Shown here: positions 54,551-64,000 of the stretch, piece after piece
Position numbering within the stretch: the first letter of the stretch is position 1
Layout of the letters: each line of letters begins with the position of its first letter
DNA from: Amorphophallus konjac
Taxonomy: Eukaryota > Streptophyta > Magnoliopsida > Alismatales > Araceae
DNA length: 64,000 bases
NCBI GenBank assembly: GCA_022559845.1
Contig: CM040127.1
Span: 34,620,708 to 34,684,707 of the forward strand
Direction of reading: 5' to 3'
Made by a program: the position numbers and the translations under genes
The notes under the pieces: generated by a model
What the model was told of the DNA's origin: nothing
Database searches by the model: none
What the model saw: the letters and a program-made list of their open reading frames with translations, nothing else

Positions 54551-56088
54551 CCCTAAATATATATATATATATATATATGTAATAAGTAGCACATCCACAT
54601 ATATCATATATATGCATTAATACTAATGGATGATCATGGACCTTAAGCTCCTAAAACACATTACTAGAGCTAGTTGGTAATGCACACAATCATGGTAAAT
54701 ATAAAAAATATGGAGCATCTGATGCTCCCACTAGATGTGAAGAATCTCCCAAGGTCCTCGCAGTCGGTCTCCTTCTTAGTCTCCATCCGCTTCTCATTAT
54801 TACAAGTAATATTATAATTGGGCACGTAGGTCCACAAATATACATCAGATAATAATAAGAAACTTTGAACCAGTCAAGGGGAGTACAATATAGGAGGGAG
54901 ATAGAATGTACAACCCGGATTAAAAAGAGAGAGAGAAGGAGGCACGCAGGCCCCAATAATCACATCACATAAAATCATTCACCATAAAGAGCATCATCAC
55001 ATGATTTCTAAGTCCATGATCATCCATCCACACACAACACACATCACATGCATCTTACAGTAATTATCATATAATTACAGCGAGATAACTATAATTTTAA
55101 AATATAATAATTAATTTTGAAATCACGCATATTAACATTCAACTAAACAATTTAGTTAAAAACAAATAAGTCTAAACAACTTTAGACCACCATCATTCAC
55201 ATTCACTGCATGGGCTCAATAATAATTTTTAGTTAATTAACCTCATAAGAATCACATTCTTATAGGAATTAACTTTAATTAACTAGATAATGGGAAATAC
55301 TTAAAACTATTTTAAAATTCACATTAACTAATTAACCAGGGGCCAAATAATGAAAAAATAAATTAATAAGTTACCAAAACAATTTCAGAACTCATTAAAA
55401 TATTTTTTATATTTTTATGAAAATTCATGCCTTTTAAACAATTTAAAACACATAAAAAATCAATATATATATATATATATCGCCGGATCCGACCGCCATC
55501 GACCTGCGGGGGGTCTTCCCTACCGCCCGAATGCGGGGCGGTTAGGGTTTCACCCCAGCCGCCGCCGCGCGAGCAGGCCCGGGGAGGCGCAGCCGCCGGC
55601 CACAGGACAACCCCCACCCCCTCCAGGCCCCACCGGTCTCCACCGGCCACTCCGTCGCCGTCGCCGGAGGTGGCGCATGCGACGAACACGAGCGAGTTCG
55701 CCCTTGTCCACCGTGAATACCACCGAGGCCGCCTGCATCGGCCACCCCTTACCGCCGAACGCCGATGGACGCCACGGAGGAGCATCCAGGACCCTTTGCC
55801 CCAAAGGGCCCCGACAATCAGGGTTTATCGGCCTGAGACTGCCTCCTCTCGTGCGCACGAACGGCGATCGCGACCACAAAGATATGGTCGATCCGGCCTC
55901 GCCGGTGGGTCAATCCGCGCACCAAGACGTACGTTTTGATCCTCTTGATCCCGGGAACATTTCCCTGGCATCAATCGACTGTTGCTCATCCCATGAGCGA
56001 CCCAATCGAACAATGAACATCGAGCCCCATGCATGAACGAGAATGACAAAAAATAATATAATGATGCCGATTTTGATCAAACCAGCAA
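54551..56088 (-). other. Copia H 5' leader, outer part
   Basis: From the primer-binding site leftwards: about 100 bp of AT-rich sequence, a GC-rich stretch (55480-56040), then AT-rich sequence to 54551 with (AT)n tracts at 54557-54581 and 55463-55480. GC-rich frames around 55360-55940 look like translated low-complexity proline/arginine sequence without a domain. Long leaders are usual for this copia type. Confidence 0.5.
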
Positions 56089-56104
56089 CCTGGCTCTGAT
56101 ACCA
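56089..56104 (-). other. Primer-binding site of element H (tRNA-iMet type)
   Basis: Minus-strand TGGTATCAGAGCCAGG, one base from the LTR. Confidence 0.92.
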
Positions 56105-56105
56105 C

Positions 56106-56433
56106 TGTAAGGTTCTGACCAGAATGCGCAGCGGAAATCATCAAAATCTTAGATTGCATATCGTTGCCAATTTTTCAAAATCGAACTAGATCGGTAATCC
56201 CGTGATGTGAAGAACGGTTCTTTACCTTTGCGGGGTTAAGAATCTCCCAAAACCTCGAAGACGAACGAGAGGAAGATCTCGGAGTCGCGAGCCGTTCAAG
56301 CGTCCGGCGTCTAGATGTATCCACACGAGCAGTGGAAGCAGACGCGATCTCCTCCACGATCTCCACGCGTCGACCTGATCTCAACACCACCATCCATCGG
56401 GGAGGAAGGAGAGAGAATGAGGGGGGCGCCCCT

Positions 56434-56471
<38 letters not shown>

Positions 56472-57644
56472 GGCGGCCAGGGTTTCAACATTGTAGCTTG
56501 GCCAGGGTTTCTCCCGACAGCGTATATTTTTAGACCTTTGGCGTTTTTCATAAAAACCCAATAATAGTCTATAAAGTCCACCCATCCCGGTCTATCCAAT
56601 ACTCTATTCTGTGTGACCCTCTAGGCCCAATAGTCTATTTGGTTTTCTAGCCCATTAAGTAAAGAACTCCTTCTTAACTTAATTAATTCTATCCATTAAC
56701 TCTTAATAGAATTAGTGGGCTTTCCGATCACGAAAAGTACCAAGCAATACTTCGTGATCCCAAATGACATTGGGGATAAGCAACCCACTCAGGAACCTTT
56801 CCATCTACAGATTCCACACAGTTATAGATCCTCGTTCATCCATTGCCCCACCAGGACTAGGGTATGGTCAAACTGTCAAACCCTATTTAGTCCCGGCTCG
56901 ACTGAATCATGTACTCCAAACAGGTTCATTAGAAAAACTCTTTTTTCATAATGAACTCTCGTACCCTTACTAGGGGATTTCTCGAGTACAGATCCGTAGG
57001 GCATTCTCTCTCATATATCATACTGAGAGTAAATGATCCCATGTTGTCAAACTAATTGCCTTCGCATGAGTTCCACTGAGTCTGAATAACTAACTGTACA
57101 AGACCACTTTACAGAAGTCCATAAGTCAGTAATCAAATACTCAACATCCCTTATGCAAGACATCTTTAGTGACTCAGGTCTAAGATCCAACTGTGCTACT
57201 GAGATATAGAATACCCTGATTGACAGTCAGTATGATTACCATTCAGGGATTCTAGATCGGGTCAGTTCAGTGAACTCATTCTACTAATGAGCACATACAC
57301 ATGTACTTCAGTGTCACCACACTGATGACTATGAGAACAATCACACCCATCATATGAGAAAGTATCATGTGTGCCAGTCTATCCAGATCTTCAATATCCC
57401 TTCTCGAAGATCCTATGATTGGAAACATTTGGAACATGTGCATCCGGATGACTGATCTCATTATCATAATCTCATTATGATCCAGTCATCATCGCACAGG
57501 TTCAAGGACTTCATCACATTCGAATCATTAACACAGATTAGATGCAATGAATAAATGCCATTAATAAAAATGTGAATAAGATATTACAAGAAATAACGTC
57601 ATCACATCTCATGTGATTGACTTGTAGGGCATACATTTCTATCA
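56106..57644 (-). repeat. 5' LTR of copia element H (1.5 kb)
   Basis: Plus-strand TGTAAGGTTCTGACC next to the primer-binding site and CATACATTTCTATCA at the outer end; on the minus strand it begins TGATAGAAATGTATGCCC, a start familiar from plant copia LTRs. Right of 57644 the coding sequence of element K continues, so the first duplication copy would be GGCAT (57645-57649). It contains a (GA)n tract at 56435-56464. Confidence 0.88.
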
Positions 57645-58537
57645 GGCATGTCACTCCGGGTTACAGCAGTGCCTCCCCTATTGGACCGAGCGGCAATGAG
57701 GATCCAACTTAAGTTGTTGAGTGATTACCTCAGGGCGCGCGAATGCTACAGGGGAGCTCATCCTTGGACCAGACGAATATGTCTTCATTGGCTTATAGGA
57801 AGCGTTGGAAAGCCCTCTTCTCTTCCTGAGATAGGAGAGAACTGATTCTCATGGTTCGATTGGGGTCTTCGCCGATTTGGATGAGGTAGAGGTCTTCGGC
57901 TGGTGTTCCTCCGCTAGTACCTGGTTCATCCGTCCTTAGCTTCTTCTTGGACGGAGATTCTTCAGCCGCCTTCTCTCTGGTAGAGATTAACCGTCGGGAT
58001 TTATTTGAGTTTTGGGTGATAGGATGAAGGGACTCCCTTTAGTACTCCCAAGATTCCTCGGCCAATGATGGCATTGTATTCAGACATTCCCTTGATGACC
58101 GTGAAGTCAGCCACAAATGTGATCTGTCGCGGTGCAGTTCCGAACGTGATTAGCAAGGAGATCCATCCTACAAGGTAGACAGTTGAACCGGAGAACCCAA
58201 ACAGGGGGGTGTGAAGGGGAGTAAGGCGAGAGGAATCCACACCCATCAAGAGGAGAGAATCATACGAAATGACATCTAGACCACTTCTGTTATCGACTAA
58301 AATACAACGCACAATATATTGGTTTATGGTAGCGGAAATGACTAGAGTGTCGGTGTGGGGAGTGGTCATGCCCTCCAGATCTTCCTCCGAGAAAGTGACG
58401 AGCTCCTTGAGGTGCTCCTTCCTCAAGGCTCTTAAGGGTGAGGCAAGGATGTACTCGACCTGGTTTACCCTTCGAGCATAGGAGCGATGCCTACTTGAGC
58501 TGCCCCCACCGGAAACCATCCCTCTAGAGATCATCAT
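57645..58537 (-). pseudogene. Protease and protease-RT linker of element K
   Basis: Open from 58537 to 58001 (178 codons): PLRALRKEHLKELVTFSEED, TPHTDTLVISATINQYIVRC, then the active-site position ILVDNRSGLDVISYD, where the usual DTG or DSG is replaced by DNR, so it would be inactive. The later motif is YNAIIGRGILGVLKGVPSSY. After the stop the typical linker can still be read in shifted frames (EDPNRTMRISSLLSQE, ANEDIFVWSKDELP) up to the copia insertion. Confidence 0.82.
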
Positions 58538-58597
58538 GATCTCTCGTCTAAGCAGCCGGTTGTCGAAGGGGGGAGGGGTGGCAGCCCTCCTCTGATG

Positions 58598-59824
58598 TCA
58601 TTCTACGGCTTTGGCCACGAACTTGTCACGGAGGCCCCGACGGACTAGATCCTCGAGGGCATCTCTGAGTTGGATGCATTCTTCAATGTTGTGGTTGCGA
58701 TCGAGGTGGAAGCAACAGTACTTCCTCGGGTTCCTCTTCTTCAGGTCAGACCTCATCTTGGGCACGTCATGGTCGTGGCACTCCCTCTTGTCACGATCAT
58801 GCCTAGGGTGCTCGGTGGGGCGCTTGCGGTCGGAGTGGTCGCCTCCGACCGCTCGGCCAAGTGCAGCTGCGCTCTCCTCGTAACTGGCATGCTTCTGAGC
58901 CAGCGCGAGGAGCTCCATTAGAGTACTGGGGGCCTCGACCCCCAGAGTGCGTCAGAGGATGATGTCCCGCACACCTTAGGTTAGTGCAGTGGTGACGATG
59001 CTGACGTCGAGGCGAGGGATCCAGAGCACCTCCTTGCGAAAGCAGGCCATGAAATCCCATAAGGGCTTCTTGCGGCCTTGCTGAAGGACGAGCAAGGTGA
59101 ATGCGGACCTCACTTCCTTCTTGCTTCCGAGGAAGTTCTCTTAGAACACTCTCTTCATCTGTTGGAAGGAGGTGATTGACCCTGTAGAGAGAGACTCAAA
59201 CTAGGACCAAGCCTTCTCCCGGAGAGTGGTGGTGAAGGTCAAACACTTTATAGCATCCGAGGCTTGATGGAAGACCAAGTTGAACTCGAAGCTGTGAAGG
59301 TGGTCGAAGGGATCGGTGGTGCCATCGTACGGGGTGAACTTCAACAACTGTAGCTTCGGAGAGATGGATGCCTCCAAGATTTCTCGGGAGAAAGGGACTT
59401 GGAAATCGATGTCATCGTCGACAGCCCCTTCGTTATGACGGCCTAGATGATGTTGTCCAGGTAGTGGACCTTCCCCATGAGCTCGCGCTCGACCTCATCA
59501 TCACGTCGCAGGCGTCTTACCATTCCTGTGTTGGAATGGAGTGACTCTTTGGGGGTGATGAGATTCAGCCCACGGGCGCAGGGTATGGCCAGCAGAGGCC
59601 AGTGACGACTCACGGTCGCAGTAGGAGCCAGGCACCTACTGGACCTTGGCACAAGGCAAAGCGGCGGCCACGACACGATCTTGCAATGCTTGCCTATTCA
59701 AGAAACTAATAGGCATTTGTCAACATCTAAAGTTGTCGACGCATGGCGGCCAGATCCTCCACAACAGGGTTGACTAGGGGTTGCAATTGGTCTCCCAAAG
59801 ATTGGCACTCGCTCGCTGAGCCAT
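58598..59824 (-). pseudogene. Gag of element K (fragmented)
   Basis: The frame is broken by several stops. Readable parts: ILEASISPKLQLLKFTPYDG, TDPFDHLHSFELNLVF, CLTFTTTLREKAW, a 106-codon open stretch (58918-58598) with HRDRKRPTE-like charged sequence and the Tat-type zinc knuckle YCCFHLDRNHNIEECIQLRD followed by ALEDLVRRG. The start at 59824 (MAQRASANLW) is a guess from position after the primer-binding site. Confidence 0.75.
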
Positions 59825-59914
59825 TCTGTAATGACTACCGAGACCCAACACCCCGATGGTTGCTCACGTTGTTGTAGTTCCCTCTAGATGCTATGGCTTT
59901 CTTGTTTCTTCGCG

Positions 59915-59929
59915 CAGACGGCGCCAAAA
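59915..59929 (-). other. Primer-binding site of element K
   Basis: Minus-strand TTTTGGCGCCGTCTG, the form commonly seen in Tat and Athila gypsy elements, one base from the LTR. Confidence 0.85.
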
Positions 59930-59930
59930 G

Positions 59931-60640
59931 TGTAGAGGTAGATATATAGTATCTCGAAGCACGAGCTACACCTCTAGAATTTGTTTGATGGAGAAATAAG
60001 AATGTCACCTAAGAGGAAACCTACAATAGAGAAATTACGTTAGAAAGAACCCTGGGAGAGATCTTAGAGGACAACCCTCTGATTATTAAGTCGGCAAGCA
60101 CGTGCTGAAATAAGGGAGAAGAGCACTCGGCTACAACAGAGTGCTCTGACATAGAGAGAAGTTGAGTGAAAGAAGACGCAGAGTGCTCGGACGGGGAAAT
60201 GAAGATAGCGAGCACTCTGGAGCTTCGGTGGAAACTAGGAGACGAGTGGAGTGCGAGAGGCGTTTAGCAGGGTAAGAAAAATATACCTCCTTGATTGTCT
60301 TGTCAGAGTCCTTCTTATAGTCCCTTTTTGGGGGGTGTTCTGTTTTATGACTTAATGGAGTCGTGATAATGGAGTTAAGGTTGTCAATCATGGAGTCGTC
60401 GGTTACTTGTTCACCCGCCTCGTAAGTGACGAGGGGCGGAATCTCCTTGGATTCTCGCCCCGTAGATAACATAGGGATGTGGATAATAACCCGTCGTCCA
60501 TTAACCACCGGGATTACTCTTATCATTATTGCGGGAATGAGTACCTAAATGTGCGTCGTGTGAGACATGGGGGAAGGTCGTGCGCGAAGTATGAGCTTAA
60601 ATTTTAGGCGAGAATGTGTTGAGTATTAACGCATTAAACA
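59931..60640 (-). repeat. 5' LTR of element K (about 0.7 kb)
   Basis: Inner end TGTAGAGGTAG (plus) is fixed by the primer-binding site. The outer end CATTAAACA at 60640 is the best TG...CA match but is not confirmed by a duplication. A minus-strand TATA box (CTATAAGAAGG) is near 60308-60318. Confidence 0.6.
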
Positions 60641-61269
60641 GTGGGTAAATCATTGTTGGGACTTTTAGACCCCGCTAGTTTTTCACCTCTCTGAGTTAAA
60701 AAAAAAACAGCCTTCTATCTGATATTCAAACCCGAAACACCCCCGATACATTTTTTTATTTTTTCCTAATTTCTACCGTACGTTGAAGATAAAGTGGTGT
60801 GACGTAGTTACTCCTGTTGGGTGCCGAAGTTGGTGGGAAAGACGGGCACGAGCCGCGCGCTTTTGGACGGCGAGGAAGGCAGGCAGCCTCGTGCTACCAA
60901 ACCTCCGCGCCCGTACGTGCTCCCCTCCAGCCCCAACCCCACATGGGAGGGGGAAGAGGGGGGAAGAAGAAGAGGAGGGTTAGGTACGCCATGGTTGCTC
61001 ACCGGCTGGTGGTAGCTCGTTCTCACAACGTGATGGAGAGCTAGCTGCTGGCCCCCACAGTACTTGACTCCCTATATTAACTCTTCCACACTGCATCCCC
61101 CCACCTCACGCTGCACCGAGCAGAGGCCACGAGCTAGGCTAGCAAGTTATATATTATCCCCTCAGCTCCCCCCAACTCCACTGAGCACCAGGTGCTGAGT
61201 GGCATAAGGCACCGCCGCGCTAGTGGTATTCGTGGGTGAGCGGAGGAGGAGGAGAGGGCTGCAGGCAAG
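60641..61269 (+). promoter_or_regulatory. CHS: CHS 5' flank and leader
   Basis: The only sequence between the TE block and the CHS start codon. Candidate elements: ACGT core TACGTG at 60914-60919; AACGTG near 61028; a MYB/AC-type element ACCTAACC on the minus strand at 60978-60985; a CCACCAAC-type element on the minus strand near 60827; TATA-like TATATTAA (61073-61080) and TTATATATTA (61147-61156). Either TATA gives a leader of about 90-170 bp. ACGT plus MYB sites are the usual light/MYB-responsive unit of CHS promoters. Functional assignment is inference. Confidence 0.55.
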
Positions 61270-61453
61270 ATGGTGGGCGCGACCGTAGAAGCCATCCGCA
61301 AGGCGCAGAGGGCCGAGGGGCCGGCCACCATCCTGGCCATCGGCACGGCCACCCCTCCCAACGCCGTCGACCAGGGCACCTATCCCGACTTCTACTTCCG
61401 CATCACCAACAGCGAGGACAAGCTGGAGCTCAAGGAGAAGTTCAAACGCATGT
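61270..61453 (+). CDS. CHS: Chalcone synthase, exon 1
   Basis: Encodes residues 1-61 and the first base of Cys62. It starts [20 protein letters not shown], the expected type III polyketide synthase N-terminus, and contains [11 protein letters not shown] and [12 protein letters not shown]. The exon ends ATG-T before a GTATGT donor, at the conserved CHS intron position that splits a Cys codon. CHS condenses one p-coumaroyl-CoA with three malonyl-CoA to naringenin chalcone, the first committed step of flavonoid synthesis, in the cytosol at the ER surface. Confidence 0.97.
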
Positions 61454-61490
61454 GTATGTCGATCCTCACCATACATATATGCATGCCCTC

Positions 61491-61555
<65 letters not shown>

Positions 61556-61700
61556 GCAGATCACAATGACCCACATTCTAGTTCTCGATCCATGCAATTT
61601 GTTATACAGCTAGCAACGCTCTACGTGTTGGCTACAGTCCGGATTAGGTGAGCTGAGCTCCCTCTGATCTGCAGATACTAACGTTCTTATGTTCCTGCAG
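61454..61700 (+). other. CHS: CHS intron 1 (247 bp, phase 1)
   Basis: GTATGT donor and TTCCTGCAG acceptor. A quarter of its length is a (CT)n tract. The intron splits Cys62, the usual position in angiosperm CHS genes. Confidence 0.95.
61494..61552. repeat. (CT)n microsatellite inside the CHS intron
   Basis: About 29 uninterrupted CT repeats some 40 bp after the donor site. This kind of tract is length-polymorphic and makes a ready marker for this locus. Confidence 0.97.
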
Positions 61701-62692
61701 GCGAGAAGTCGATGATCAAGACGAGGTACATGCACCTGACAGAGAAGATCCTGAAGGAGAACCCCAACGTATGCGCCTACATGGCGCCGTCGCTGGACGC
61801 CCGGCAGGACATGGTGGTGGTGGAGGTGCCCAAGCTGGGGAAGGAGGCCGCCGCCCGCGCCATCAAGGAGTGGGGGCAGCCCAAGTCCAAGATCACCCAC
61901 GTCCTCTTCTGCACCACCAGCGGCGTCGACATGCCAGGCGCCGATTACCAGCTCACCAAGCTCCTCGGCCTCCGCCCCTCCGTCAAGCGCCTCATGATGT
62001 ACCAGCAGGGCTGCTTCGCCGGCGGCACCGTCCTCCGCCTCGCCAAGGACCTCGCCGAGAACAACCGCGGTGCCCGCGTCCTCGTCGTCTGCTCCGAGAT
62101 CACGGCCGTCACCTTCCGCGGCCCCAGCGATGCCCACCTCGACAGCCTCGTGGGTCAGGCCCTCTTCGGCGACGGCGCCGGCGCCCTCATCGTGGGTGCC
62201 GACCCTGTCGAGGGCGTGGAGAGACCCATCTTCCAGCTCGTCTCTGCGGCGCAGACCATCCTCCCCGACAGCCACGGCGCCATCGACGGCCACCTCCGGG
62301 AGGTCGGCCTCACCTTCCACCTGCTCAAGGACGTGCCCGGGCTCATCTCCAAGAACATCGAGAAGTCCCTGGTGGAGGCCTTCGAGCCGCTGGGCATCTC
62401 CGACTGGAACTCCCTCTTCTGGATCGCCCACCCGGGCGGCCCCGCCATCCTGGACCAGGTGGAGGAGAAGCTGGCGCTGCAGAAGGAGAAGCTGCGGGCG
62501 ACGCGGGCCGTGCTGCGCGACTACGGCAACATGTCCAGCGCCTGCGTGCTGTTCATCCTGGACGAGATGAGGAGGGCGTCGAAGGAGGAAGGGAAGGGCA
62601 CCACCGGCGAGGGGCTAGAATGGGGGGTGCTCTTCGGCTTCGGCCCCGGCCTCACCGTCGAGACCGTCGTCCTCCACAGCGTCGCCACATGA
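61701..62692 (+). CDS. CHS: Chalcone synthase, exon 2
   Basis: Completes Cys62 and encodes residues 63-391, stop TGA at 62690-62692. The total of 391 residues is normal for CHS. Catalytic residues are all present: Cys166 in [11 protein letters not shown], Phe217 in ALFGDGAG, His305 in [10 protein letters not shown], Asn338 in [11 protein letters not shown] (alfalfa numbering 164, 215, 303 and 336). The C-terminal family signature [19 protein letters not shown] is intact. The active-site neighbourhood ([27 protein letters not shown]) is CHS-like rather than stilbene-synthase-like as far as I can judge. Third codon positions are nearly all G or C. Confidence 0.97.
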
Positions 62693-63640
62693 GGAGACCT
62701 CCCCTCGCCGGCCGCCAGAGAGGAAGCATGCAGGTAGTTGCACCATGACTGTGCTGCTACGCCGCATTATCTTTGATACCTATGTTAAAATAATACTATA
62801 TGTTTTCTTCCCGTAGCGGAGAATATTTGTGTGTGGGAGATATTTATGATATGAACAATAATATATTTCTTTCTGGAATATATCTGCTTAAGAAATTGCC
62901 AAGTGTGAGCTGTATTTTATTTTGTTGAGAGAATTCTCACTCTTTGTAATTATCGGTGGATCTCTTGGATTATATAAAAGGATTTTGTAACGCAAGCATA
63001 TATATTGAAAAAAAAATGTTTGCTTTCATTTGAATGATAAGTTTTCCTAAAGTACTGCTGACTTGATCATCAGCAATGGTATTTTCCATTTTCTTGCTTA
63101 AAATTTTTATTAAAAAATCTATCTTATTTTTATGGCATCTAATTAATGCGCCACGTTGATGCATCAAATGTTTGGGTTAATTTATGAGTGAGCACTTGTT
63201 TCTGCAATTACTTTCATAAGATTAATTTTTCCTCCCCCTCCCTTAATTTTCTTTATGTTAAAATTCTGGCACACCTTCTGCCAAATGTTTTCAAGAAGAT
63301 GCACACAGGGCATATATTTTTGTCAATCTTGTAATAAAAAATATATATATGTAGTTGCCAACAAATAATTCAAAGAAACATATGCTTTTAGTAATTAATC
63401 TGTGCTTCAGTTCCCGTTTGATCTATATATAGTAGCTTTGGAAAAAAAATCATTCATCCTTCCACCAGGCTTCCCTCCTATATATCCTCTCACCTAAACA
63501 CCTTTGAAAAGTTGAACTGCACTCCTAATAGATCATACCGTTTTACCTGTCAATCGGTTTCGTAGGATTCTTGATAGATCCTCTCGCATCGTAAGGTTTA
63601 TCACCAACAGGCCGGCCACTTTTCCCTTGCACTATCAAAT
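62693..63640 (+). other. CHS 3' untranslated region and AT-rich downstream DNA
   Basis: A GC-poor region after the stop codon. Weak polyadenylation-type signals are AATAAT near 62790 and 62857. No further gene; the short minus-strand frame at 62970-63167 has no recognisable content. Confidence 0.6.
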
Positions 63641-64000
63641 ATGAATAATAATTTATTTTGTGCACCTAATTCGGTGCATAAAGTTACGTCAAAACATAAC
63701 CTTTATTCTTATTGGCTCAAAAAAAAGTGAAAAGATTGTTTCCGTGTAAAAATGATATTACGACTCGTTTTTTTACGTATTAAAGATAGAGCGCACTCGG
63801 TGAAAAATCACACGAGTGAAATATTACGTAGGATTGAAATATTTTACATATGAGTGAAATATTTTATTATAGTAATAAAATATTTTATTTGACTTCATAA
63901 ATAAATTAATAAAATATTTTATACAAATAAAATATTTTGTTACATGAACGAAATATTTGTTATAAGAATAAAACACTATAAAAATGAAATATTTTATTAT
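63641..64000. repeat. AT-rich repeat, possible MITE, with GAAATATTTTATT array
   Basis: Begins with the small palindrome GTGCACC-TAATT-CGGTGCA near 63660. From about 63815 it contains eight or nine copies of (G/A)AAATATTTTATT at 20-30-bp spacing up to the window edge. The core AAATATTT is self-complementary. It looks like the start of a MITE or AT minisatellite cut by the edge. Confidence 0.6.

Larger units (their letters stand above)
31796..57644 (-). mobile_element. Element H: Ty1/copia retrotransposon, 5' part, heavily interrupted
   Basis: Minus-strand copia: 5' LTR (57644 to 56106), initiator-Met primer-binding site, long leader, gag-pol from ATG 35263 down to the RT domain at 31796, where element F interrupts it. 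The rest lies off the window. Further insertions are LTR I with element J in the leader (40167-54550) and hAT MITE M in gag. The LTR sits in the protease-RT linker of Tat element K. Joining the LTR/leader at 54-57 kb to the gag-pol at 31-35 kb as one element is inference: same orientation, same class, expected order. A search with an intact family member would settle it. Confidence 0.7.
57645..60640 (-). mobile_element. Element K: Tat-type Ty3/gypsy, 5' part
   Basis: Minus-strand: short LTR (60640 to 59931), TTGGCGCCGTCTG primer-binding site, gag, protease and the start of the protease-RT linker, where copia H interrupts it at 57645. It is the outermost TE step and lies next to the CHS upstream region. 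Many stops and frameshifts make it an old copy. Confidence 0.82.

Noticed and set aside
55360..55940. Proline/arginine-rich frames in the GC-rich copia leader as a host gene.
   Set aside because: Several frames are open in both strands, none has a domain, and the stretch lies directly after a copia primer-binding site.
61610..62748. Long alternative frames over CHS exon 2 (273 codons minus strand; 325 and 166 codons plus strand).
   Set aside because: Shadow frames produced by very high G/C at third positions. The CHS frame has complete family motifs and catalytic residues.

Overview
This window is nuclear DNA of a flowering plant, most likely a monocot. It holds one ordinary host gene, an intact two-exon chalcone synthase (CHS) at 61270-62692. 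Its exons are very rich in G/C at third codon positions, as in commelinid monocots, and one intron splits the conserved Cys codon. Almost everything left of about 60640 is transposable-element DNA. I see no rRNA gene, functional tRNA gene, CRISPR array or bacterial gene.

Layout. The TE block reads as a one-sided staircase of nested LTR retrotransposons. In each step only the right-hand part of an element is visible, because the next, younger element interrupts it on its left. From right to left: K, a Tat-type gypsy (57645-60640), is interrupted by H, a Ty1/copia (31796-57644). H is interrupted by F, a Tat gypsy (26386-31795), and F appears to be interrupted by E, an LTR element with a coiled-coil ORF remnant (23202-26385). 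E is interrupted by D, a Tat LTR (21840-23201), and D by C, a Tekay/Del-like chromovirus (14871-21839). C is interrupted by B, a Tat gypsy with two RNase H domains and a G-patch (4409-14870), and B by A, a Tekay-like gypsy (1-4408, running off the left edge). Coding decay follows this order: A has no lesion, B has a few, C has about fourteen nonsense codons.

Side insertions. G is a 3.8 kb solo LTR (27962-31783) inserted seven bases from the end of F's LTR, with a decayed 5-bp target duplication. M is a 473-bp foldback hAT MITE (34734-35206, 8-bp duplication) in the copia gag; its arms carry tRNA-like Pol III boxes. I is a long LTR (40167-42995 plus 54077-54550) split by J, a complete 11 kb non-autonomous gag-only element (42996-54071, 5-bp duplication CTTAA).

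Most notable signals. Each 2.8 kb LTR of J holds about 50 copies of a short motif, consensus TGTAYAGACTT, at irregular spacing of about 30 bp next to two G-boxes. J encodes a Gag with a long coiled coil and six CCHC-type zinc knuckles but no pol. Several unrelated LTR families in the window each carry their own array of short palindromes or minisatellites. CHS itself is intact, but its 5' flank is only about 630 bp before the TE block begins, and its intron contains a long (CT)n tract. Coordinates of LTR ends come from reading TG...CA ends, primer-binding sites, polypurine tracts and target duplications by eye.
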